Positions 43,872-56,500 of a DNA stretch of 64,000 nucleotides are shown here, in pieces. A program made the translations under genes and the position numbers. Below the pieces are notes generated by a model that ran no database searches, was not told where the DNA came from, and worked only from the letters and a program-made list of their open reading frames with translations. This stretch comes from Oxytricha trifallax (Eukaryota; Ciliophora; Spirotrichea; Sporadotrichida; Oxytrichidae), in the NCBI GenBank assembly GCA_000711775.1, contig ARYC01001547.1, positions 22,687-86,686 of the forward strand, given 5' to 3'. Each line of letters opens with the position of its first letter. Position 1 is the stretch's first letter.

Positions 43872-46800
43872 CTTTATCTTAATAAAGGCGAAAAGGTTTA
43901 TCATATTTATGATGATTTGAATCTCTCAAAGTTAAGACCAGCTCTTTCTCGCTAAGTATTTGAGTATGAAATTAAGGGAATATAAAGTCTCACTCAAATT
44001 CCTAACATGACATAGCAACAAAGATAGTAGTAGATAGCTCAATACGAGCAATCCTATTTTTAACTTTGATATATAAGTTCAATTAATTTGGAAAGAAATC
44101 CATTTATAATATTCTAATGTGATTAAAATAAATCCCTAACAGAACAGGATAAGTATGCAAAATTAATGCTAAAAGAAGTTTTACTTTACGCCAAATAATA
44201 CTATTAACCTTTAAAACGAGAAAGACTACAGAAAGATATTGAGAATGACTATAATGAGGAATTCAGAAGAAAATTAGAAAAAACTAAGACTTATACTTAA
44301 TTGGATTTTTATTAAAAATTTAAGATTGAATCATTCTTACTATTTTAGAATAGTGGCGATTAATATTTATAGAAATAGTTTACAGGATCGTAATTACAAC
44401 GGTCGTTAGTCAAATAGGAGGACTTACTTATGGAAACGTGATAACAGGAATCCAACAGAACTACATATAATAAAAGAAAAAGTCTTCAAATGAATCAAAC
44501 GATAATACTGCCTATTTAATTTACTTTTGTTAATGTAAATTATTAATTGTTAGCATATATAGATTTTCTAAGAAACATATTAAAATCTATTAAAAGCAAA
44601 TCGTGTAGGAAGATAACGAGATCGAAATGCTAGCTAATGACTTTAAAGAATCCATGAATTCTTAGGAATATTTAGAGCAACATTTTTACTCTGTAATAAA
44701 CACACAGAAACAGGATATTGATAGAGATAATTATGGATTAAATAAAAGATTGCTCAATAATTCAAGTGTAAATTATGTAAAGATTATATAGTTTACTTTA
44801 TTATATGTTAGATAGGCAATTTTACTTATAAATCAAAAGTGGAATGTTAAACTTTGAAAATGACTTTATATTGCAAGCTATGAATATAGTTCCTGAAGAT
44901 CCAGAGCTGCCACTAGTTTATTACAAAAATCCATCACTCTATTAGCAAATTTAAACTTAGAGTATTTAAATAGGATCGTAATTGACAATTGAGCAACCTT
45001 CTTAATAGCCTTAACAAACACCTTAATTTTCTGAGAATGCAAAAAATATGTCAATAAGTGTCAATCAAACCAGTCAGATCTTTTAAACCTAATTTGTATA
45101 ATCATATTGTATTTAAATCATCTAATTCCTATAAATTAGCAAAATATTAGGTTTACTAATTGGGTTAACAAAAAAGCAGATTTGCAAACTGGAGACCAAG
45201 TGGAAGATTGATTACTACACTCTATGAACATAAAAACGCTGTAAATGCTCTAGCAATAACAGACGACTCTCAATATTTTTTCACAGGCAGTAAGTTAGAT
45301 AACATGGTTAACATCTGGAAGACAAAAGATATTGAAAGTGATGTCACTTCACATAGCGCTTTCAGCATTATAATTGAATCTTAAATTCAGTATATATGTT
45401 CATCCTATTTTAAATGCAAGAGACAAATCAACTGCATCACTACAATCGATAATTCAAACTATTTCGCATTGGCAGGTTCCTAAGGATGCATAGATATTTA
45501 TTAAATGGGAAGAGTTGATCAAGAAAATCATAAGAGCTCATTCTAGTAGGAAAGAAGATTCAACACTCAGAGTAACATGAATAATAACAATAGATATAAC
45601 TAATAGCAGTATCAACAATCTTCAGCTTAAACCACCTCATTCGCGAACATCAACAATCAAGAGCCTAATCATACTTCAATTATCAAAACTATTGAGAGAA
45701 GAGAAGAGGGAGACATAACATTATGCACAAATATGATATTACCAATCTAGCAGTAACATGTTCTTTCTTACGTTACTTAAAGAGGGTCATTGTACTTCCA
45801 TGACATGAGATCTAGGTTTGATGTGAGCTCTTAGTAAGACCTCTTTGGCTGTTAAAGAGGAATGGCTACATGCATGACAATCGGACAAGACCCTTATTAG
45901 CTATACTTTGGTACAATCGGTGGGTATGTGATGATTTATGACACAAGATATAACGTGGTTTCATCTTATGAAAAGCATTACTCAAGATCTCCAATCAACT
46001 CAATTGCTGCATTTTCTCCATCACAAAGTGCATATAAGTTCAACAGAAGCGATCACAACAGCCCTATGATGCTTATCAGTGCTGGTTCCAATAATTATGA
46101 AGTCAGTTTGCTCAATTTAGATACCTCAGATGTTGAAATTTTGTTGACTGTAGATGACAAGAAAAACAAAGAGAATATCGTTCAGACTCTTCCTCAGATA
46201 CCATCATATTACAAGGAAACTAGTTCCTTCTACAATCAATAAAAATAACTTAAATCAAAATATATCACTTATTTATTAAATTCTCAATGACCAGCAAGAA
46301 CTACCAAATAGCTAGTAACTTACTAAGCGTTATGAGAATAATAATTCACTATTTAGAAGATATCTATAATCTAACCGCAACTCTCAGCATTTCTTCTCCT
46401 TGGTGAGTCTTTAACAGTCAAATTTAATCAGAAACCTTGATGAAGAATGGTTGAAAAACTCAAAGAATAGATACATGATGGTGAAAACAGGTTATGAATC
46501 AGGCAATGCTTGTAGAAAGATATTAGTGCAAAGAAAGTACAATTCTATGCTACACTGCCCTGATACCGTGAGTTATGCCATCACTGGAGGCAATGACAGA
46601 AAGTTGAGATATTGGGATTTCAATGGACTTAAATCTAAGAGCTATCAGGTTAACACCCCAAATGATGATGAATGCCAATAAACTCAAATAATTTTAATAT
46701 GCGTTACAAATTTTATTATTATTAATTTACACAAGTGAATTTGCAGGTGATGTATTAGTGGTATAAGAGAAAGTACATTAGTTCAAATAATTCCCTTAGA

Positions 46801-47507
46801 TCAACTCTTAATTATATTTATTAGTAAAATAAAAATATTCAATTTAATTTAGTTTGAATTCACTATTGTATATTTTTTTAAACCAACAACAATATTTTTT
46901 TTATATATTTGAAAATTTTTATGCTAAATATTTAATTAATTTAATTAATTGTTTCTATATTTTGTAAATAGACAGCTAAAGTATTAATTTATTGCAATCA
47001 ACTTTTTAAGTTATTTAAGCCTTATTTACTCTCAAATCGCAGCAAGATAAATCGACAACCTGAACTAATCAAGCAACAACTATGTCCCTTATCAGAATTC
47101 AACCTATTATAACATCCTTGGAGGATTAATCTCTGGAAATGAAACTTTTGGATCAAATTATTTAATTCATGATGTATTTTATTTTATCAAACAATGAAAT
47201 GAACAATGGGCAGGGTGGAAGAACATAAAGCTTCTAGACAGACAGAATAAACGACTAAGATGTTGTTTGCAACTTCAATGGTCTATCAGAGTGGTAGTAA
47301 TTCAACGGAATTTCACTTAATCAAGGATGTGGAGTAGTGGGAGGTACTGAGCTCTCAGGTAGAGGAGGACTCGACTATATGTATAGAGACTCACAAAATA
47401 TTTCACATTCTGACTGCATTTTAGACCTAGGAGTAATTGAACTCAGCAGTTAAGAACCAATATTGGTAAGTTGTGGAAGAGATGGCCTTGTCAAACTTTG
47501 GAGATGA
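43861..47507 (+). CDS. VPS15: VPS15 C-terminal half (linker and WD40 repeats), inverted relative to the N-terminal half
   Basis: Coding starts at the 11-bp pointer with PKLK-LYLNKGEKVYHIYDD, then NLSKLRPALSRQVFEYEI, which continues the HEAT region found on the opposite strand. Poorly conserved linker blocks run through 44100-45100. The family hallmark NWRPSGRL opens the WD40 part at 45190: LYEHKNAVNALAITDDSQYF, TGSKLDNMVNIWKTKD, then RGSLYFHDMRSRF, GYVMIYDTRYNVV and RYWDFNGLKSKSY. The end is VSCGRDGLVKLWR and a TGA at 47505. There is no start codon. IES-like AT-rich gaps lie near 44050-44150, 44520-44600, 44780-44850, 46240-46290 and 46690-47030. A TGA at 44439 lies in a weakly conserved linker. 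VPS15 (PIK3R4) is the regulatory subunit of the VPS34 PI3-kinase in autophagy and endosomes. Confidence 0.9.
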
Positions 47508-47611
47508 TCTGCCTATCTTTTTATTGATAGTTTCAATTATATAACAAAGCAAGAAAGATTTATTTTTAATTTCATTAATATGTATTATTTTAGAGCTTTA
47601 CCTTATTATTA

Positions 47612-47622
47612 TTTGAGCTTAG
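47612..47622 (-). other. Unscrambling pointer CTAAGCTCAAA (minus-strand copy)
   Basis: On the minus strand the coding sequence ends IIRPKLK with this pointer, then turns into AT-rich non-coding sequence. The bases flanking the two copies differ on both sides. Confidence 0.85.
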
Positions 47623-50600
47623 GTCTAATTATACAGTAACTCTCAGCTTGTGACAAAATCTTATATTTAGGATCAGACAAATTTTTGATAAACTTCATTG
47701 CTCCCTCTCTAATCCAAGTATTTGGATGAAGTAAAAATGGAAGCAATTTTTCCAGATTTTCAAGACTATCTCTCTTTGTAAGCAGTCCAAACTCAAGAAG
47801 TTTATTTAGAGTGTTGATCATTTCATTTACGACTGCCTCCTCTGAATCATTAAAAGTGCAAGTAATCAACAAGAACTTTGCTAAAGTCTGCTATCCAACT
47901 CTTAAACCAAGTTAAGGAATACCCTTTAAGCATTCAATCTAAATGAAAAATTAGAATAAAAGTACTAATTACTCTAAGCATGAAATCTTTCTTGTTAAAC
48001 CCGGAGTTACTCAAAGGAATAAGATTATCAATTGTCATTTTTCTTCCAAAGAAAACACTTAACTCACCAAACTTCTCATACAAAATTCTTTACAGAGTAG
48101 GCTCTGCTTCAGCTAAGATATTCTAATGAAATTATCTTTGACTTTAATTAGTAATTTATTTAATTGAGTTACCTTTCTAGCTCTTTTGATTAGTAATATC
48201 TCTAAGGATGTACTCCTCACTTGTTCTCTTGACTTCATTTTGGTTGAGTTCCTGTATAAGCTAAGAAACCACAGACTTTCTATCACTGGACAAATCAATC
48301 ATCCTGTTCTCACCTCCATTATCATGACTGCAATTTTAGTGATTGTGTCTCAACCTCTTTCTCGATTAACCCCCATTGCTCATAAAAGCATCGTTGTTCT
48401 CTTTGTCCTCGTCCTGGAAGGAGTTTTGCAGACTGCTTCTTGACTTGCTGTTCTACACGAACACATTTGAGTTCTTTGATGAAGGCAAGGAAATCGGTCT
48501 GTTCTCAGAGTCGCACGCAGAGCAGTCTGACTTGCAGCTCACTTCCTCACAACTGCTTACATAAGACATCTAGTCGCTTTCATCTGCTCCTGCCACATAG
48601 GTGATTGCATGTGAAACCAAGTTCTTGAAGCCATCTAAAGATGCACGGATTCTTTCCATTTTACTTACTTTGAAATTTAAATTATAACAAGTTACTATTC
48701 ATAAATTCAAAAAATTCACATCACACATGCTTCAATAATAATATTATCAGCTAAGATATCATTGATTATTGAGAGTATGAGTCTTCTTAGTTTGTCATAC
48801 TCATTTAAACCAAAATTCTTATTTTAAAATTTATAATAAGTCGAAATATTTTTGAAAATCCCTTTGCATTTTCTGAACAATAAATTAATATTCTATTTAG
48901 AAACATTATAAATGATAGATTTTTAATAATTATACTTGAATAAATTAAATTCTTTTGGAAATAATAATTCACTAAAATTTTCTTAAAATATTATTAGATA
49001 ATTAAATAAAGAAATATAATCTTATGAAAAAAATAGGAATGCTTATAATTTTTTAGTTTTATAAAATATAATAATTAAGTACAATAAAATTATTCATTAC
49101 ATTAAAAACAATTACCACAGATTGTGAATTGTGAGAACACATTTTTATGAATATTTTTCAATTTATATAAATATTTTCAGTTTTTGATTGTCATAGTTAA
49201 CTATATAAGTATGAAAATATTTAATTGAAATTTCTTACCAAAAACTTCTTGAGCATCCTATTGATGTCTATGTGAATGTTTCTCTTACTAATGCTTCTCA
49301 TCTTTAATGACTACAGTGCCTCTATGTTAAGTGTGATGATGATGAGCTACTGTACTCGCTAATAAGTTATCTGTTTACTAGAAGATTCTTTCATGATCTT
49401 CATCCGAGTCTTCAAAGTGAATATTACCTGACATCTTTGTAGATTCCTTAGTCTCTTCTATAATCTGATTCATTATATAAAATAAGTTATTTTATTTTTG
49501 ATTCGATTATGAAGAGAAATCTACTGAATCACTGCTTCTATCTGTGCTGCTCATTCGATTTGTATTCTTGCTCATTTAACGCTTTTAGAATTTACTGCCG
49601 ATTGATAGCTCCAAGAATCTGTGGCCAATCTGAGCTAACATAGGTAAATATCTGACAAATACATGCTGCACATATTGGTCCTTACTGCTCTCACTTCTAA
49701 GTCTTAGAAATGCTGGTAAAATGTAGTTGTCGAACACTTTATAGTCTGTTGCTGATAGAGTAGTCAAGTAAGGTTGATCTAGTACATTAAATATTAATTA
49801 TTTCATTTAATTACTAACCATATTAGAGTCAGTATGGTCCTATAAATTTAATTAGAGTACATCCTCAAACATAAGCACGGCAACTTCAATACCTTTAGCC
49901 TTAACCTTTGAGTTTTCATCATCAAACATTTACAGTACATAGGGTAATATGTACTAAAGCCTTATATCAATGGAGGACTCCCTCGCCATTTTATAGAGCA
50001 TCTCTAGTCCACATATTCTAGATTGAGGGTAGAAGCAACTGGTTATCAGTGTGCCGATCAAATGAACTGCCACAATAATTGAATCCTTATCTTCTTGGTT
50101 TACTTTTTGAGATTCTTCAGGTAATTTGTACATTTCTTACAGATTTTGCTTTGAGAGGAAGATAAAAAGCTCGTTGCTAGGAACTAAATAAGCCTCAAAA
50201 TCTTAAAATAATTATTATTAATCATTTTTATTTATAAAAATAAATAAAATCCTTTATTGTAAACTTTAAAGTCTGCATTTAACTGAGAAAATTAAATATA
50301 ATTATAATTGACAGTTTATCATCTCTGATTCTTTCAAAAACAAATGGCTCAATAGGCTCATTGAATTCATTCTCAAATGAAGCATCTTTCTTTCCAAAGC
50401 ATGAATACCAGATTGAGTTAATCAAAACAGCAAAATCTAAAACTATATTTTGATCTTTAAATATGGGATTTTGGATAAAATCAATAGTAGTTTGATTATT
50501 CACTGATTATTTTTTCTAGCTAAAATATATATTTTTGTATTTAGCATTACTTTAAAGAATATGAATTTTATTTTAAATTTTGTAACATAAAGTTTATTTA

Positions 50601-51901
50601 TATAATAAAAAATTAAGAGTCAACTAAAACAAATCAATAAGAATATATTTTATATATAAAATTTAATATTTATTGAAAATATTATTCTTAAATCTATACA
50701 CAATCATATAAAGTAAAAAAAATTATAAAAGATCTAAGAAAGTTTCTTTAAAATCATTAAAGATAGAATTAAAATATGCATAAATAAAGAAATAAAAAGA
50801 AAATGTATTTTAAATATATTTTCTTATTAGAGATACTTTCATATCAGAAAACATGAAATGTGGCCTGACATAAGTAGAAGCTAGCTAGAAGTATACTTGA
50901 TGAAATGACTTAGGGAAGATTTCTTTGTTCCATCTAATTAAACTCTCATAAAATAACCAAATAATATATTTTGATTTAAATGTTTTATGTATTCATTAAT
51001 TGGAGCTCTTTTGCGGTGATCTCTATGAATCATGCTCATAATTAAATCAACTATTTTATGATCTTTAATTCGTTTATTTAAATCCTCTCTTGGATCGTAA
51101 AGCTTCTTCCTGAAGTTCTGGAGTGAAGCCAGATCAAACAAGGGATGACCATCCATGAAGATTTCGGCAATACAGCATCCAGCTGAGAAAATATCCATTG
51201 CTGGATCTAGGAATTTCTTATCAAATTATTCGTCAAGTGGTCCTGCTACAAACCTTTCTGGAGCGATGTAGCATCTTTGGTTGTTGTCAAGTTCTCCAAA
51301 GTACAAATTGTAAGATTTTAGGTCGTCTTCACCCAATAGAGAGGGTTTGTAAGGGACTAAATCAGCTACAAAGAGCCAGTTGTAGGAAGTTAATAGAATG
51401 TTGCTTGGCTTGATGTCTCCATGCACAAATTTCTCCGAATGAATCTGACTGACAGCGCAGAGCAATTAAAAAACCAACCATTTTTTCTCCATCATAGATA
51501 ACTTAGGAATTCTGTGCAGCTTTTCTTTCAGGTTATGACAGACAAACTATCTGATACCAAGCAGTGCCTTCTTCTGTGGGTTAAATATTCTTTCATAGAC
51601 CATGACATTGGGGTGTTTATATAAGTTGAAGGTTTTCCTTATGATTTCTACTTCTGTTTCCACTTATTGGAAGAAGTCATCCTTTACTCTTGAGAAATGG
51701 AATTTACATACAATCGGCCCCTCATCTTCCAAAGTACATAAAACTGTTTTGTATAGTAGTGTGTCATCTATAAATAAATGAAATTAAAATGGGTTAGATT
51801 TTAAGTAAAAACATACTCAGAGTAAGCTTGAACTAAAGTTAAGGTAGATACTTTAGGATGAAAGTCTCTACACTTTTTCCATATTGTTATTGGTTGCCCA
51901 T
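47612..51901 (-). CDS. VPS15: VPS15 N-terminal half (kinase and HEAT repeats), needs inversion to join its C-terminal half
   Basis: The start ATG at 51901 gives MGNQ, the myristoylation-type start of VPS15. After an intron the kinase domain has LLCAVSQIHSEKFVHGDIKP, SNILLTSYNWLFVADL in place of DFG, CYIAPERFVAGP, MDIFSAGCCIAEIFMDG and HRDHRKRAP. IFPKSFHQVYF follows. HEAT-repeat blocks are VAVHLIGTLITSCFYPQSRI, YILPYVLQMFDDENSKVKAK, YILPAFLRLRSES and FLELSIG. An acidic Ser-rich insertion lies at 48660-48130, then EPTLQRILYEKFGELSVFFG and FLLHPNTWIREGAMKFI, ending at RPKLK. IESs or introns separate the blocks, the largest at 50504-50820 and 48680-49230. There is no stop codon, because coding continues on the plus-strand half. 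Confidence 0.9.
48680..49230. other. AT-rich gap inside VPS15, probable IES/intron
   Basis: About 550 bp between the HEAT block ending near GKKF (49230) and the block starting MERIRASLDG (48660). No coding or repeat seen. The pointer was not determined. Confidence 0.45.
50504..50820. other. AT-rich gap inside VPS15, probable IES
   Basis: About 315 bp of extremely AT-rich sequence separates the kinase C-terminal block (SDMKVSLIRKY) from the next block (FIQNPIFKDQNIVLDFAV). The pointer was not determined. Confidence 0.45.
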
Positions 51902-52042
51902 ATTCCTAATCCTTTTAATTAATTATACTAATAACTTAACTTATTATGATAAATAATCTGAACTGATGTGAAATCTTATTTATATTTGATCAATTATGAA
52001 CCTATTTTGATTCTACAATATTAGATTTTATAATACCAAATG

Positions 52043-53313
52043 TCATTATCTATCATTCTGATTGGTTGGTTGCCTCATTCCATCCTTATATGTTAAATAA
52101 TTGGTTCTCCTAGATTGACTTTGGGCAGTCCTATTTTACCTCGCTTATATTATTTTTTATCTACTGTTATGTCTATTGAAAACACTCTTCCCAATTATGT
52201 CTATTTCGTAATCTTCAACTTCTAAGTCTTAGTTTAACTTCTTTTGCTCCTCAAACTTTTACTCTCTTTCATCTTAATTTAAATAAAGTTTTTTACAAAA
52301 TAGTAAATTAACTAAATCATTAAAGTTGGTAAACTCTAAAGTTAAATGTATTTAATCATTTTTAATTTTCATCCAACTACTTTTACTAGTGACTCAAGAC
52401 TTAATTAACATCCACTCCATTATGATAGTAAGGCATTTTGTTTTTGTTTATGACTCTATCTTATTTAGTTTATGTTAATTTTTATAGGAGTAGTGAATTG
52501 TTATCTTTTCTCTTTAAAACCTTTATCTTTTCCAAGTGGTCTTATAACTTCAAATACTCTGTGTCGAATCTTCCACTCTATAGATTCATTTAATATGCTA
52601 TACTATTTATAAATTAAATCAAAGTAAAAAGTGGGAATATATTAATAATTTTAATTCTATTTTAATGTATAAAAATTATTCATATAATAAATAATCATTC
52701 GTGTTTTATGAGAAGGACTTTAGACAATTTTACTATTTAGTAATTTTCCTTGATCTTCTTATAGAGTTGTAAATATATTATGAGACCTTTTCTTCTCTAA
52801 TCCTAGATAATCCTTCCTTGGTGAAAACAGCATTGAATTTCTCTATGGATCTAAAAAATATACATTGAAACTTAAACTATATTTACTTTTAAACTTTTTA
52901 GTTAAGAAAGTTGGGTATTCAATCAATGTATATGCAGCTGGATTAATATTCTGTGCATTTGATTCGTATATACCAATAAATTACATAATTGAGTAAAGTA
53001 ATCCTTAATAAGAGTATAAATTTAAATTATTTGATTGATAGTATTCATTTTGAGGTGTACTCTATTCTTGGATCTATGGATTATTGATTTAAACAGCTTC
53101 AACCCCTGTCCCTTGGCTAACTAATGATTAATTCTTCGCAAATTATTTCTATTCTACTGCATCACCCAACATTTCGTGCAACTTTTATTGTTAATCTTAC
53201 TGACCTATTATTATCTCAATTTAACTATTTAGTTCTTATTTATTTAATTAGTTTGTCGATTTATTCCTGCTTGTTCCCTTGACTGATTTAGCATGAATTC
53301 TGGGTGAGTACAT
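52043..53313 (-). CDS. Gln-rich hypothetical protein
   Basis: The start ATG at 53313 reads MYSPRIHAKSVKGTSRNK, followed by Gln/Asn-rich sequence with short coiled-coil potential (QKLHEMLGDAVEQKQFAK). Further blocks are SIEKFNAVFTKEGLSRIREE, SIEWKIRHRVFEVIRPLGK and KKLNQDLEVEDYEIDIIGKS. The end is a TGA at 52045-52043, 142 bp upstream of the VPS15 start. AT-rich gaps near 52870-52930, 52620-52690 and 52280-52380 are IESs or introns. No family recognised. Confidence 0.55.
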
Positions 53314-53543
53314 AATTCCCTCTGTTTAAAAATATGAATTGTAAAGTTACTGCTGTTATTACTGTTAGTTCTAATACTAGGGAAGTTTCAGCATATTTTT
53401 ATTCAGGAGATAAATTAATTAAAAAAGCTAGATTAACTTTTCTTAATTTACAAATACTGTCAACCAGATTAATGCTCTTAAAGTTAATATTCCCTAATAT
53501 GCTTATTGTAAGATTTAGATCATAATTTTTATCAATTTTCACA
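53314..53543. other. AT-rich stretch before the channel gene
   Basis: It contains an open frame of about 64 codons at 53334-53525 with no reassigned codons and no recognisable domain, probably chance. It ends in a splice-acceptor-like TTTTCACAG directly before the channel coding block. Confidence 0.4.
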
Positions 53544-56500
53544 GTTTGTTCTGATATTGGGAATTTCAGCTATGGTCTGTGGCATAGGCTTTTTCGGTCA
53601 GGAAGAAGCAAGGTTCTATAATCCAAACGCTGCTATTATGACATTGTTTCAAATGATGTTTGGAAAATTTTACTACTCAGAAATGGCATAAGCGAATCAA
53701 TCAGTAGCACCCTTGTTTTTCATTCCTTATATACTTCTCTTCTACTTCATCATTATAAATTTCTTCTCGGTAAGATCTTACATCATTAACTTTGTTACAG
53801 GCTATTATAATGAGGACCTATGATAATCTCAGATAGAAGAAACAATTAGTTACAGAAGCCATGGCTGATATTGTAGCTAGGGAAGCAAATTAAGCTAAAG
53901 AAATTTGGATCAACTTCTTCTGTTGTAGAATAAAACAGCCTAAACAACTTTCTGGTGAGGATGATGATGATAATTTTGATGTTAAGAAAGCTAATATTTC
54001 AATGGTTTAATGGCTTTATTTTAAATCAATTTTGAATTAATGTATTTAGTATTTCAGCAATAAAAGTGAAAAACATCAGGATGAAGAGTCAGAGTTTAAT
54101 GATCCCTCTCTTCGAGCAAAAATATTCTACAATTTAAATTAAGTGAAAAACCTTCTCTCAGGGTAGAATTAGCTAAAAACTAGAGAATAGTTTGAAGAGG
54201 AGCTAAATAAAGCAAAAATGAAAATTTTAAAGAGAAAGAAGTTAGAGAAAATTAGGCGTAAATAAAAATTCACAAATCCAACTGACTTGGAAAGCTATAT
54301 AAAACTGAAGGAAAGTCTAATATTCTTGATGTTTATATTGATCTATGTAATTATGCTGCTCTATCAAACTAACAATAAAAGTTCTTAGAGAGCAAGTAAC
54401 CCGATTAAAAACCTAGTCTATACTACACCATTTAACCAAACAAGAAAGAATCTGCTCCTTGGGAATAATAAAACTTTATTATTTTACCCCACTAATACAA
54501 TTATTGGCTTTTAATATTCTTAGAAAACTGCCTAGCAGATGAAGTTCGATTAAATTAACGACCCAGATGACATGTTCGATTTCTTATCCTAAATAGTAGT
54601 GCCTTTTATATATGAAGATGACACAATCGTGCGGAAGCAAAATATTGGAATTAGTGATAATTATGTGAGAGGTACTTTTAGGTTTATCAATAATTCCAGA
54701 AATTTGGACAATCGAACTAATTTCATATTTCCTAGCAAACAGAAAAGCTTCAATCTAGGTTCTGGAGAGCTCAATTTAAATTACTATAAGTTTTTAAATG
54801 AAAAATTCTATAATTTACAGATTAAATTTATAATAACAACATAGAGAGCCTAATGCTAAAAATAGCGATGAAATTGTCAGATCATTCATATCACGCAATA
54901 AAAAATTCCATTATAATTATTCAATATTTTCTTACTATATTTTATTGTGAAGGTAACTTTAACCTTTCTTAAACATTTTTAGTCAAATTTAGACATGAAA
55001 TACAACTCAATTTATGATCCATTTGTTACTTTCCAAGGTAATGGAGGTTTTGAATTGTATTTAACTAAAAATCAAACTTAAGCCTAGGATCTACTATAGA
55101 AAATTTATGATGAAGACTGGATGTACTATGGAGTATGCATAAATTGATATCATATTAATTCTCCGTATAGCTAGCATAAATGAGTGTAGATTATGTAGTT
55201 TACAATCCAAACTACAAAAAGATTTCTTAATTTAACAATCTTAGGTAAAATATTGCATTTATCAGGCCTGAATTTATTTTTTAAGATGATCTACAATTAC
55301 ATCCAATTTCAAATCGATGCCTCAGGGTATGTATAGCCTCATAGCTCATCCTCAGTAAATTTAATTAGCCCAATTCTAATTTTGTTTAGACTTTATACCT
55401 GAATCATTTCAATGCAGATAATGGATTTGTAATATTTTTGGAGGTGCTTTACTTTATTTTTACGCTTTATTACACCTATAAACTAATAAGAGCGTTGAAA
55501 GTTATTTGGATTCAAGTTTTAAAAAATTAAAAATTATTTATTTATTTCACAAAATTTATTAAAAATTAGCCTAAACATATAAAAGTTAGCAAAGAGTTTG
55601 ATTTGCCATATAATCCCCCTGCTAATGCAAGCAAATTCCAGATATTTATATAACTAATCAGATTTATTTCAATAAAAAATCTAATTTATATATTTAAATG
55701 CTATTTATAATGTATCTAGGTATAGACTACAAAAACCTAATCAAGAGTTCAGCGGTAAGAATTATTTATATATTAATTTCTTGATTTAGTTGATCATATT
55801 GATGAGGATATTGTTGGGACTTATCATTCACTTGATTCGAATTACTATTAAAATCTTGAAAGTATTCTGGCGCTAAGCGACTTCAAGTTTTTACTCACTG
55901 AACAACCTGGTTCAAACAGTTCTCTCAATCACTTCACTTGTGCTTTGGTTTTAGATAACGATTGGCAAAAATTTCATATAAAATGATTTTAGTTAGAATT
56001 TGATATAGCAGGCTGCTGGGCTTGCTGAACTACAAGAGAGCTATAGAATTTTGTCACATTTCAACGTTTTTATCACATTTTTGAGAATTTTACAGTTCTT
56101 TACTTTCTCTAAGAAACTTTCTGCATTTTCTGAAATATTGGCATCAGCTAAAGGTGACATTAAAAACCTTGAAAACAATTTAAATAAATATTTTAACAAA
56201 TAACTATGTTAACACCTAATAAATAAATCTAATTTTAAAATGAGATTTTAGATTACAAATAAATTAAGGTTTAAATTATGTTCTTCGTTATTATGTTTGC
56301 AATGGTAAGAACAACTTATTTCCCATTTATGTGAATAACTTTGATTTTAGATTATCTTTGGTTACGCAGTTGCTGGGTATACTCTGTTTGGCACATCAAT
56401 GGTAGAATTCAGAACAATTTTCATTGCGTCTCTGGAGCTTTTAAGAATGATTATGAGCGACTTCAATTACGCTTAAATGTATCAAACCGACTCTATAATA

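Noticed and set aside
50938..51465. Two short separate kinase fragments
   Set aside because: They are consecutive pieces of the VPS15 kinase domain, separated only by a Gln codon (TAA) at the apparent end.
53334..53525. 64-codon protein upstream of the channel gene
   Set aside because: No recognisable domain, no link in frame to the channel block, and composition like surrounding AT-rich DNA.
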